In this document: positions 25,334 through 35,643 of the stretch, piece by piece
Numbering within the stretch: the first letter of the stretch is position 1
Layout: each line of letters starts with the position of its first letter
Origin: Pseudonocardia sp. ICBG1293
Lineage (GTDB): Bacteria; Actinomycetota; Actinomycetes; Mycobacteriales; Pseudonocardiaceae
Length of the DNA stretch: 64,000 nucleotides
Reading direction: 5' to 3'
Assembly: GCF_020131355.1 (NCBI RefSeq)
Contig: NZ_JAHLEL010000054.1
Coordinates: forward strand, 62,001-126,000
Made by a program: the position numbers and the translations under genes
The notes under the pieces: model-generated
What the model saw: the letters and a program-made list of their open reading frames with translations, nothing else
Told to the model about the DNA's origin: nothing
Databases searched by the model: none

Positions 25334-25401
25334 CCCCGACATCGTTCCGGGACACGATGACCAGGACGTCGATCCGGCTGCTCGGTCCCGCCTCCGTCAC
25401 C
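25334..25401 (+). repeat. Partial duplicate of the AfsR-gene 5' end (copy A)
   Basis: These 68 bp match 25921-25988 at 60 of 68 positions in direct orientation. The match covers about 23 bp upstream of, and 45 bp into, the AfsR/SARP gene. Copy A would encode MTRTSIRLLGPASVT against MTMMSILLLGPVSVT in the intact gene, then diverges. It is either a gene-start remnant left by duplication or a conserved operator. Confidence 0.8.
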
Positions 25402-25473
25402 CCCGGTGACGGGGTGAGCCGCGGGCCCGCCGGTCCACGACCGGTGCGAGGTGGTGTCGGGGCACCCGCTGCC

Positions 25474-25842
25474 TCACCCCGACGGCGGGTGCCCGGGGCG
25501 CACCCCGGCCGTGGCCGTGGCCGCCGCTGCGGCGGCGCTCGCGTAGGCCGCGGCGGCCGGGATCTGGTCGGCGCCGAAGACGACGTGCCCGACGGCGGCA
25601 CGGTCGCCGACCGCGGCCGCGACGGCGGCGACGTCGCCGCTGCCGAAGCCTCCGCAGAGCTCCACCAGGGTGACCCGCTCGTCGCGGACCAGACCGGCGG
25701 CGACGTCGGGCGCGTCCGCGGTGGACGCGACGGCGACGACCAGCGACCGCTGCCCGCCGGACTCCAGCACGAGGCGGTCGCGTGCCGGGTCGGCGCCGGG
25801 GTGCTCGAACAGGTAGGCCCAGCGGGCCGTCTCCGTGGTCAT
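25474..25842 (-). CDS. Small DUF6506-like protein
   Basis: 122 aa. WAYLFEHPGADPARDRLVLES, VTLVELCGGFGSGDVAAVAAAVGD and GHVVFGADQ resemble, from memory, the family annotated DUF6506, whose function is unknown. The last ~25 residues are Ala-rich and low-complexity. The ATG at 25842 is preceded by GACGAT 6 nt upstream and an inverted repeat beyond it. It is divergent from the AfsR/SARP gene, about 100 bp away, and may be its target. Confidence 0.65.
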   Translation of the reverse strand: MTTETARWAYLFEHPGADPARDRLVLESGGQRSLVVAVASTADAPDVAAGLVRDERVTLVELCGGFGSGDVAAVAAAVGDRAAVGHVVFGADQIPAAAAYASAAAAAATATAGVRPGHPPSG

Positions 25843-25858
25843 GCAGCGATCGTCGGAG

Positions 25859-25874
25859 CTGAACCCGGCTTCAG
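25859..25874. promoter_or_regulatory. Inverted repeat between the DUF6506-like gene and the AfsR gene
   Basis: CTGAA-CCCGGC-TTCAG (25859-25874) lies in the promoter region of the DUF6506-like gene; on the minus strand TTGACC lies just upstream of it and GACGAT downstream. It is an operator candidate. Confidence 0.35.
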
Positions 25875-25920
25875 GTCAAGGGCTCCGGGCGCACCGTCCG
25901 GAGCGACCTCCGCCGCACGC

Positions 25921-25988
25921 CCCCGGCATCGTTCCGGGGCACAATGACCATGATGTCGATCCTGCTGCTCGGCCCCGTCTCCGTCACC
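25921..25988 (+). repeat. AfsR-gene 5' end (copy B of the 68-bp repeat)
   Basis: The intact copy, covering the region just before and the first 15 codons of the AfsR/SARP gene. It is the partner of 25334-25401, 587 bp away. Confidence 0.8.
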
Positions 25989-28900
25989 GACGGCAACGGG
26001 TGCGAGCTGCTGCCCGCGGGCCCGCGGGTCCGGGGGCTGCTCGCCCGCCTCGCCCTCGACGCCGGGCGCCCGGTCGGCACCGCGACCCTGGTCGACGCGC
26101 TCTGGGGTGAGCAGCCCCCGTCGACGGCGAACGCCCTGCAGTCGCTGGCCACCCGGCTGCGCCGTGCGCTCGGTACCGAGCGCATCCGCTCCACGGCGGG
26201 CGGCTACCTGCTGGCCGCCGACCCCGACGAGGTGGATGCGCTGCGGTTCGCCGCGCTGCGCCGGACGGCGGCCACCGAGCCCGACGACGCCCGTGCCCGC
26301 GCCCTGCTCGGCGAGGCCATCGGGCTGTGGCGCGGCCCGGCCCTCGACGGACTCGGTGACCTGGCGTTCGCCGGCCCGGCCGCGGCCCGGCTCGCCGACG
26401 CCCGCGCCACCGCGGCGGAGGAGCCCGCCGCACGCGGGCTGGCCTGCGGGATACCGGCGGCCGGGCTCGACACCCTGACCGAGGTCCTGGACCGGCAGCC
26501 ACTGCGCGAGACCGCGGCCGTCGCGCTGGCCCGTGGGCTGCACGCCGGCGGGCGCCGGGCGGACGCCCTGGCCGTCCTCGACCGGACCCGGGCCGCGCTG
26601 GCCGACGAGCTCGGCGTCGACCCGGGGCCGGAGCTGATGCGGGTGCGCACCGCGCTGCTGCGCGACGACCCGCCGGGGCCCGTCCGGCCCGTGACCGCCG
26701 GCGCGGGGCGGGTGGCGCCCTCCGCGGCGACCCCGTCCGCGGTGGCGCCGCCGTCCCGCAACGGCCGGGCGCCCGCGCCACGGGCCCTGCCGCTGACCTC
26801 GTTCGTCGGCCGTGAGACCGACCTCGCCCGGGTCCGTGCGCTGCTGGGCACCGCGCGGCTGGTCACCGTGGTCGGGCCGGGCGGCGCGGGCAAGACCCGG
26901 CTGTCCCAGGAGGCCGTGCGCGACGCCGGCGCGGGCGTCGCCGTCGCCGAGCTGGCCGCGCTCACCGGCGGTGACCAGGTGGCGCCCGCGGTGCTGCACG
27001 CCGTCGGCGGGCCCGAGCTGGCCGTCGGCGAGCGTGGCGGACCGGACGCCAGGACCCGGCTCCGGACGGCGCTGGCCGGGCGGGAGCTGCTGCTGGTCCT
27101 CGACAACTGCGAGCACCTGGTCGGCGACGTCGCCGACCTGGTCCACGACCTGCTCGGCACCGAGCCAGGGCTGCGGGTGCTCGCGACGAGCCGGGAGCCG
27201 CTGGGGGTGCCCGGCGAGGTCCTGCACCCGCTGGGCTCGCTCGCCCCGGGCCCGGCCGCACGGCTGTTCGCCGAGCGGGCCGCCGCCGTCCGGCCCGGGT
27301 TCACCCTCGACGGGCACGAGGAGGTCGTCGCCGGGATCTGCGCCCGCCTCGACGGCCAGCCGCTGCCGATCGAGCTGGCCGCCGCCCGGGTGCGCAGCAT
27401 GACGCCCGCGGAGATCGCCGACCGGCTGGCCGACCGGTTCCGGCTGCTCGTCACCGGGGCCCGTACCGCGCTGCCGCGGCACCAGACGCTGCGCGCGGTC
27501 GTGGACTGGAGCTGGGAGCTGCTCTCCCCCGCCGAGCGCCTGTTCGCGACCCGGTTCGGGGTCTTCGCCGGACCGGTCACCGCGGGCACCACCGAGGCCG
27601 TCTGTGGCAACGAGGCGTTCGAGCTGCTGCCGGCGCTGGTGGAGAAGTCGCTGGTCGTCGCCGTCCCGGACCCGGACGGCGGCGCCACCCGGTACCGGAT
27701 GCTGGAGACGATCCGCGAGTACGCCGCGACGCTGCTGGACGGGTCCGGCGAGCGGGACGCGGTCGTCGCCGCGCACGCCGACCACCTGCTCGCGCTGCTG
27801 GAGCCGGGCGAGCCGCGGCTGCGCACGGGTGAGCAGCTGGACCAGCTCGCCGTCATCCGCGCGGTCGAGGGCGAGGCCGTCCGCGCGCTGGAGCGGACGG
27901 TCGCGGCCGCCGAGCCCGACCGGGCCCACCGGCTGTTCGCGGCGCTCGCCTGGAGCTGGCTCGTCCGCGGCGACCACGCGTCGCTGCAGCACTGGTCGGA
28001 CCGGGTGGCGACGGTCCCGGCCGGTGATCCGTCACCCGCGCTGGCCCTCACCCGGGCGCTGCGGGCGGTGGTGCTGGCCGCGTTCGCCCCCGATCCCGAC
28101 GCCGCCCGCGCGGAGGTCGCGGCCGTCGCCGCGCTGCGGGAGCAGCTGCCCGCACCCCGGCACCCGCTCGTCGAGCTGGTCGGGCCGGTGACCCGGGTCT
28201 TCGACGCCGCTGACCGCGCCCCGCTCCAGGATCTCGCCGACGGCGACGGCCCGCCCTGGCTACGGGCGATCGCCGCGCAGGTGATCGCCACGGATGCGGA
28301 GAACACGGGCGACCTCGTCGTGCAGCGCGACCGGCTGCGGACGGCACACACGCTGTTCGCCACGGTCGGGGACCGCTTCGGCCTCGGCATGACGACGTTC
28401 GCGCTGGGTGAGCTGGAGGACCTGGCCGGCGACCACGACGCCGCCCGCCGGGCGTGGACCGAGGCGGTGGAGCTGTCGTCGTCACTCGGCAACGCCGACG
28501 ACGTCCCGCAGTACCGGATGCAGCTCGCCGCGCTCGCCGCCCGCCGGGGTGACGGGCCCGCCGCCTGCGAGCACCTGCGGCGCGCCGTCGAGGACGGGCC
28601 CGCCGAGCCCCAGGTCCGGGTCTGGACGACCTGGACGCGCGCCGAGGTCGAGCTGCGGCTCGGTGACCCGCAGCAGGCGCTGGACCTGCTCGCCGATGCC
28701 GACGGGCTCACCGGCCCCGGCCCGGGGCAGCTGCAGCGGCAGGCGGTGGTGCACGGCCTCGTCGCGGCCGCGCTGCTCGCGCTCGGCCGTCTCGACGAGG
28801 CCCGGGAGCACGTGGTGCTCGCCGCGCACGCCGCCGTCGCGGCCGAGGACGGCCCGGTGCTCGGCCGGACCGCGGAGGTCGCCGCCCGCTGGGCCCTGAG

Positions 28901-29090
28901 CTCCGGTGACGCCGAGCGGGCCGGCGAGCTGCTCGGCGTGGCCGAGGCCCGGCGCGGGACGCTGCACCTGGGCGACCCGGACGTCGTCGCCACCCGGGAC
29001 GGGGTGCTCGCGCGGCTGGGCCCGGCCGCGGCCGGCGCGGCGGCCGACCGGGGCCGGGCCACCGCGCGGGACGTCCCCCCGGTGCCGTGA
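25944..29090 (+). CDS. Large AfsR/SARP-family regulator (OmpR-like wHTH + BTAD + STAND ATPase + TPR)
   Basis: 1048 aa. Residues 1-90 form the OmpR-like DNA-binding domain (SILLLGPVSVTDG; ALWGEQPPSTANALQSLATR; GYLLAADPDEVDALRF). Residues about 95-245 form the BTAD helical domain (IGLWRGPAL; LADELGVDPGPELMRV). A Pro-rich linker leads to a STAND/NB-ARC ATPase with SFVGRETDLARVRALL, Walker A GPGGAGKT near residue 310 and Walker B LLLVLDNCEH near 387. The C-terminus is TPR-like helical repeat. Such proteins activate secondary-metabolite or transport genes. The start may be any of three close ATGs; CACAAT lies 7 nt before the third. It is convergent with DrrAB-type exporter genes 4 bp downstream. 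Confidence 0.88.
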   Translation: MTMMSILLLGPVSVTDGNGCELLPAGPRVRGLLARLALDAGRPVGTATLVDALWGEQPPSTANALQSLATRLRRALGTERIRSTAGGYLLAADPDEVDALRFAALRRTAATEPDDARARALLGEAIGLWRGPALDGLGDLAFAGPAAARLADARATAAEEPAARGLACGIPAAGLDTLTEVLDRQPLRETAAVALARGLHAGGRRADALAVLDRTRAALADELGVDPGPELMRVRTALLRDDPPGPVRPVTAGAGRVAPSAATPSAVAPPSRNGRAPAPRALPLTSFVGRETDLARVRALLGTARLVTVVGPGGAGKTRLSQEAVRDAGAGVAVAELAALTGGDQVAPAVLHAVGGPELAVGERGGPDARTRLRTALAGRELLLVLDNCEHLVGDVADLVHDLLGTEPGLRVLATSREPLGVPGEVLHPLGSLAPGPAARLFAERAAAVRPGFTLDGHEEVVAGICARLDGQPLPIELAAARVRSMTPAEIADRLADRFRLLVTGARTALPRHQTLRAVVDWSWELLSPAERLFATRFGVFAGPVTAGTTEAVCGNEAFELLPALVEKSLVVAVPDPDGGATRYRMLETIREYAATLLDGSGERDAVVAAHADHLLALLEPGEPRLRTGEQLDQLAVIRAVEGEAVRALERTVAAAEPDRAHRLFAALAWSWLVRGDHASLQHWSDRVATVPAGDPSPALALTRALRAVVLAAFAPDPDAARAEVAAVAALREQLPAPRHPLVELVGPVTRVFDAADRAPLQDLADGDGPPWLRAIAAQVIATDAENTGDLVVQRDRLRTAHTLFATVGDRFGLGMTTFALGELEDLAGDHDAARRAWTEAVELSSSLGNADDVPQYRMQLAALAARRGDGPAACEHLRRAVEDGPAEPQVRVWTTWTRAEVELRLGDPQQALDLLADADGLTGPGPGQLQRQAVVHGLVAAALLALGRLDEAREHVVLAAHAAVAAEDGPVLGRTAEVAARWALSSGDAERAGELLGVAEARRGTLHLGDPDVVATRDGVLARLGPAAAGAAADRGRATARDVPPVP

Positions 29091-29094
29091 GCGC

Positions 29095-29918
29095 TCAGGC
29101 GCTGCGGCGGTAGAGCGCGACCGCGAGCGGCGCGAAGATCGCGATCAGGACGGCGGAGGCCAGCAGCGACACCGTCGCCGCCCCGCCCGCGGGTGCACCG
29201 TCGAGCAGGGCGCGCACGGCGTCCGCGGTCCGGGACACCGGGTTGACCGCGGCGAAGCCCTGCAGCCAGCCCGGCATGGTCTGCGTCGGCACGAACACCG
29301 AGCTCGCGAACGTCAGCGGCAGCATGATCAGCGCGGACAGGCCCTGCACCGAACGGGGCTGGCGCACCACCATCGCGAGCGCGGTGAACACCCAGCACAG
29401 GCCGAACGCGAACGCGACGACCAGACCGAACGCGGCGAGGATCCCGAGCGGGCCCGCCGGGGTGCGGTACCCGAGCGCGAACCCGAGCACCAGCATGATC
29501 ACGCCGGAGGTCACGTAGCGGACGAGGTCCGCGCCGATCGCGCCGACCAGCGGGGCCGCCCGCGAGATCGGCAGGCTCCGGAAGCGGTCGAAGATCCCGG
29601 TCTTGAGGTCCTCGGCCAGGCCGACGCCGGTGCCCGCGGAGGCGAACACCACCGTCTGCAGCAGTACACCGGGCAGCGCGTAGTGCAGGTAGTCGGCGCT
29701 GTTGCCGGCGATCGCGCCGCCGAAGACGTAGACGAACAGAAGCAGGAAGACGACCGGCTGGAGCGTGATGTCCAGCAGGGCCTCCGGGGAGTGGACGGTC
29801 TTGACGATCCCGCGGCGGGCCAGCGCCAGCCCGTGCCGCAGGGTCGAGGGCAGCAGCGGGGCGGAGGTGGACGCCCGGCCGGACCGCGGGGTCGTGGGCG
29901 GGGTCTGGAGGGTGGTGG

Positions 29919-29922
<4 letters not shown>
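29095..29922 (-). CDS. ABC-2 type exporter permease (DrrB-like)
   Basis: 275 aa with six hydrophobic segments. Key signatures are PEALLDITLQPVVFLLLFVY (first membrane helix), LPGVLLQTVVFASAGTGVGLAEDL, GIFDRFRSLPISRAAPLVG, and the ABC-2 signature SSVFVPTQTMPGWLQGFAAVNPV (split here as SSVFVPTQTMPGWL and FAAVNPV). It resembles daunorubicin-resistance DrrB. The ATG overlaps the stop of the ATPase gene (ATGA), so the two are coupled. The pair probably exports a drug or lipid. Confidence 0.9.
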
Positions 29923-30878
<956 letters not shown>

Positions 30879-31127
30879 GGGATCGAGCGTGCGCCCGGGC
30901 GCTGACACGGCCCTGGTGCGGCGCTGGCACCGCGGTGACAGCCGCGGGGCGGCGGGACGAACGCGACGAGCCCGGCCCCGTCGCCACCCCCCGACCGTGG
31001 CGACGGAACCGGCCCGTCTCTCCCCCCGCGCCCCGGCGATGCTCCCCAGCCCGCCGTGACGCGAGTACGACGGTATCCGTGTGCACCGGGGTCGCGGATC
31101 GGTCGAACTACCGATCTCTTACCCCGG

Positions 31128-31153
31128 CGGCCTCCTACCGGGGTAGGAGGCCG
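31128..31153 (-). terminator. Terminator after the ABC-F gene
   Basis: CGGCCTCCTA and TAGGAGGCCG form a perfect stem around CCGGGG (31128-31153), just past the ABC-F stop at 31157. The rest of the 278-bp gap to the DrrA-like gene shows no gene. Confidence 0.75.
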
Positions 31154-31156
31154 TGG

Positions 31157-32959
<1,803 letters not shown>

Positions 32960-32989
32960 CTACATCTCCACCATCGGGCAGGGCAGGTC

Positions 32990-33979
32990 TCAGGCACGGA
33001 CCGGGGGCCACGAGCCGGAGCTCGAGGGACCACCGCGGTCGGGGGGGTGGTCGCCGCCGTTCTCGGAGGTGTCGACGACGCGGGCGCCGCCGGCCGGACC
33101 GTGGGCGACCCGCACCGTCCGGCACACCCCCATGCCGGCGAGCTCGGTCGCGACCTCGACGGCGGAGTCGGCGTCGGCGCACAGGAACGCGCACGTCGGC
33201 CCGGACCCGGACACCAGTCCGGCGAGCGCTCCGGAGTTGACCCCGGCGCGCAGCGTCCGGCGCAGGTCCGGGGCCATCGAGACGGCGGCGGCCTGCAGGT
33301 CGTTCCCGAGGTTCAGCGCGAGACGGCGCGGATCACCGGAGGACAACGCCTCCAGGACCGGCTCGACCGGCCGCTCGGTGACCGGACCGTCGCCGCGGAG
33401 CCGGTCCAGCTCGGAGAACACCGCCGGGGTGGAGAGCCCACCGCGGGCGAGCGCGATCACCCAGTGCAGCCGGTGCCGGGCCAGCACGGGAATGATCTTC
33501 TCGCCGCGGCCGGTGCCGAGGGCGGTGCCACCGTGCAGGCCGAAGGTCACGTCCGAGCCCAGCTCGGCGGCCAGCTCGAACAGCTCGTCGCGGCCCAGCT
33601 CCAGCCGCCACAGCGAGGACAGCGCGACGAGGGTGCCCGCCGCGTCCGCGGAGCCGCCCGCCATACCGCCCGCGACCGGGATGCCCTTGCGCAGGGTCAC
33701 CCGGACGTCCGGCGCACGCCCGGCCCGCTCCGCGAGCAGCTCGACCGCCCGCCAGGCCAGGTTGGTGGCGTCCAGCGGCACCTCGGCGACGCCGTCGCCG
33801 TGCACCTCCAGCGCCGGCTCCTCCGCCCGCTCGACCGAGATCTCGTCGAACAGGCTGACGGCGTGGAAGACCGTGACGAGGTCGTGGAAGCCGTCCGGCC
33901 GCACCCCGCCGACGGCGAGGTGCAGGTTGATCTTCGCGGGAACCCGGACGGTGACCGGTCGCGGCACGGCGGACAGCAC
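32990..33979 (-). CDS. ispE: 4-diphosphocytidyl-2-C-methyl-D-erythritol kinase
   Basis: 329 aa. A GHMP kinase of the MEP isoprenoid pathway that phosphorylates CDP-ME. PAKINLHLAVGGVRPDGFHDL carries the catalytic Lys and Asp region near the N-terminus. GIPVAGGMAGGSADAAGTL is the ATP-binding loop (about residue 99), and LVSGSGPTCAFL is the third GHMP motif. The last ~30 residues are low-complexity. The GTG start at 33979 is 6 nt downstream of TAGGGT. In mycobacteria it directly follows ksgA; here a ~3-kb insertion (palindromes, IS, MFS gene) separates the two. Confidence 0.95.
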   Translation of the reverse strand: MLSAVPRPVTVRVPAKINLHLAVGGVRPDGFHDLVTVFHAVSLFDEISVERAEEPALEVHGDGVAEVPLDATNLAWRAVELLAERAGRAPDVRVTLRKGIPVAGGMAGGSADAAGTLVALSSLWRLELGRDELFELAAELGSDVTFGLHGGTALGTGRGEKIIPVLARHRLHWVIALARGGLSTPAVFSELDRLRGDGPVTERPVEPVLEALSSGDPRRLALNLGNDLQAAAVSMAPDLRRTLRAGVNSGALAGLVSGSGPTCAFLCADADSAVEVATELAGMGVCRTVRVAHGPAGGARVVDTSENGGDHPPDRGGPSSSGSWPPVRA

Positions 33980-33985
33980 CGCTCA

Positions 33986-33991
33986 ACCCTA
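33986..33991 (-). promoter_or_regulatory. Leaderless -10 box of ispE
   Basis: TAGGGT (33991-33986 on the minus strand) lies 6 nt before the GTG at 33979. It gives ispE its own promoter now that the ksgA-ispE linkage is broken. Confidence 0.5.
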
Positions 33992-34224
33992 CGGGCAGCG
34001 CGGGACGGGCCGCCGCCGCCCGGCTCCCGGGGTGGCCGGGCTCACCGGCCGGCCGGGTTGCTCGATCCGTCCGGCCCGACCCCGTCTGCCCGACCCCGCC
34101 GATCCGACCCCGACAGACCCGCTCGACCCATCCGACCCCAGCCGATCCGGCCCCAGCGCTGCGGCGCCGGGTGCCGCGGCAGGGCGATCAGCCCCGTTCA
34201 CGGGCACCCCTTCCCCGGCGAATC

Positions 34225-34241
34225 CGCTTACCCGGTAAGCG
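34225..34241. repeat. Palindrome 1 (CGCTTACC-C-GGTAAGCG)
   Basis: Perfect 8-bp arms around one C, followed by GAATTCGGAGA. The reverse complement of the second, IS-interrupted palindrome matches it closely (CGCTTAC, CGGTAAGCGAATTC, GAGA), so the two form a pair of inverted copies about 300 bp apart before the IS. Confidence 0.7.
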
Positions 34242-34522
34242 AATTCGGAGAATCGGTACCGGCCCGGGCCGAGCAGGGCCGGGCCGAGCAGGGCGGCACT
34301 GCCGTGGGGTGGCCACTGGTCACCTCCCGCCCCACCGGCGGTGGCCGCTGGCCACCTCCTGGCCCCACTGACCCCACTGACCCCACCGGCCCCACCGGGG
34401 GCGGAGCCCCCAGGGCCCCGCTCCGGACACCGGACACCGGCCTACCCGACACCGCCGGCCCACCGACACCGCAGGCACCGCCGGCCCACCGCCGACGCCG
34501 GCCCCCGGCACCGTGTCTCGGA

Positions 34523-34539
34523 ATTCGCTTACCGAGTAA
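34523..34539. repeat. Palindrome 2, interrupted by the IS
   Basis: The left part ATTCGCTTACCGAGTAA (34523-34539) is continued after the IS by GCGAAT (35523-35528). Removing the IS and one TAA copy restores ATTCGCTTAC-CGA-GTAAGCGAAT, a perfect 10-bp inverted repeat with a 3-nt centre. Confidence 0.75.
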
Positions 34540-35519
34540 GAGGTCGCGCGGATTGGTTGGTGATCATGGACGTCGTGCAGGTCGGGCGTTCCAGCGGTGT
34601 GTGGTCCAGGCCTGCCGAATCAAGCTACGGAGTGTGACGATCGTGTCGGCGAGGTCGAAGAACGCGTCGACGACGATTTCTCGTCGTTCGTAGCAGCGCT
34701 GCAGCCGGTTGAAGCTGTTGTGCCAAGCGTTGGTCCGCTCGACGTGCCAGCGGCGGGTGGCCTGGATCGGCGCTTTCTCACCCTTGTGCGCGATCTCGCC
34801 GTGCAGGCCTCGTTCGGCCAGCGTGTCGCGGGTCTTGCCGGAGTCATAGCCGGCGTCGAGGTGCACGGTGATGTCGTCGGGCAGCGGGCCGAGAGCATCG
34901 AGGCGGTCGAGGGTGGGGCCCAGTAGCGGGGAGTCGTGCCGGTTGGCTCCGGCCAGGACTCGGCCCAGCGGGATGCCGTATCCCTCGACGAGCACCGAAC
35001 GTTTCATACCCTGTTTGCGCCGGTCCACCGGCGACGGACCGGCGACCTCGCCGCCGCCGGGGGCCTTGGTGATGGCGCCATCGACGGCGATGTCGTGCAG
35101 CAGCAGACCGACGATGCGGTCGTAGGCGTCCAGGACGATCCGACGCAGCTGGGCGAAGACCCCGAGCCTGATCCACTCGTCACGACGATCGCGGATGGTG
35201 GTCGCCGAGCAGGTGCTGTCAGCGATGCCCTCATACGAGCAGCCGAACCGCAGTACCTGCAGGAGCTTGTCGAACACGATCCGATCCGCGATCCGGCGGC
35301 GATGGCAGCCCAGCGGATGGGTGGGATCGAACTCGTCTCGATGAGGCAGCAGCGCGGTGAACTGGTCCCACAACGGCTCGGTCAGCCATGATGGCAGGGT
35401 GGGCACGCGGCCTCCAGACGATCACGAAGCGTAGATAACTTCATGATCGGCAGGCCCGTACCCGCCCTCGCCCCCAGACACTCGACCGCGGCCAAGCTGT
35501 GACCAATCCGCGCGACCTC
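34540..35519 (-). mobile_element. Intact IS5-family insertion sequence, 980 bp
   Basis: Perfect 18-bp terminal inverted repeats GAGGTCGCGCGGATTGGT (34540-34557, and its complement at 35502-35519) are flanked by a 3-bp target duplication TAA (34537-34539 and 35520-35522). One transposase gene nearly fills the element. The TNA target duplication fits the ISL2/IS1031-type IS5 subgroups; subgroup assignment is inference. Perfect ends and an intact transposase suggest a recent insertion. Confidence 0.9.
34564..35406 (-). CDS. IS5-family DDE transposase
   Basis: 280 aa in one frame, starting GTG at 35406. The N-terminal DUF4096-like region (WLTEPLWDQFTALLP; RIVFDKLLQVLRFGCSYEGIA) is followed by the catalytic DDE set: Asp in IAVDGAITKAP, Asp in VHLDAGYDSGKT, Glu in WHVERTNAWHNSFNRL. 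This is the complete IS5 layout (D-x-G-x-x-x-K-A / D-x-G-Y / E-R-T). No frameshift or stop is seen, so it is probably active. Confidence 0.92.
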   Translation of the reverse strand: MPTLPSWLTEPLWDQFTALLPHRDEFDPTHPLGCHRRRIADRIVFDKLLQVLRFGCSYEGIADSTCSATTIRDRRDEWIRLGVFAQLRRIVLDAYDRIVGLLLHDIAVDGAITKAPGGGEVAGPSPVDRRKQGMKRSVLVEGYGIPLGRVLAGANRHDSPLLGPTLDRLDALGPLPDDITVHLDAGYDSGKTRDTLAERGLHGEIAHKGEKAPIQATRRWHVERTNAWHNSFNRLQRCYERREIVVDAFFDLADTIVTLRSLIRQAWTTHRWNARPARRP

Positions 35520-35643
35520 TAAGCGAATCAGGTTGACGGGCCCCGCGACCGCCCGGCGCGAGCCTCACGTCCGGACCACCTGACCGAACACCCGGCCCAC
35601 CTCCGACGCCACTCCCGGAGGACACCCTGTTCCGGAGGAGTCG

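Larger units (their letters stand above)
33992..34539. other. Gene-free, GC-skewed simple-repeat stretch
   Basis: About 550 bp with no supportable gene. It is rich in short C-rich repeats (CCGACCCC-like at about 34075-34150; ACCCCACTG-like at about 34360-34400; GGCCGAGCAGG twice at about 34265-34295). It contains one complete palindrome (34225-34241) and the left part of a second (34523-34539). Frames open on either strand lack any recognisable protein and have skewed Pro/Arg/Gly composition. Confidence 0.6.

Noticed and set aside
25357..25947. A 196-codon frame beginning MTRTSIRLLGPASVT as a real gene
   Set aside because: Only the first ~15 codons resemble AfsR. The rest is antisense to the DUF6506-like gene, so it is treated as a duplicated fragment.
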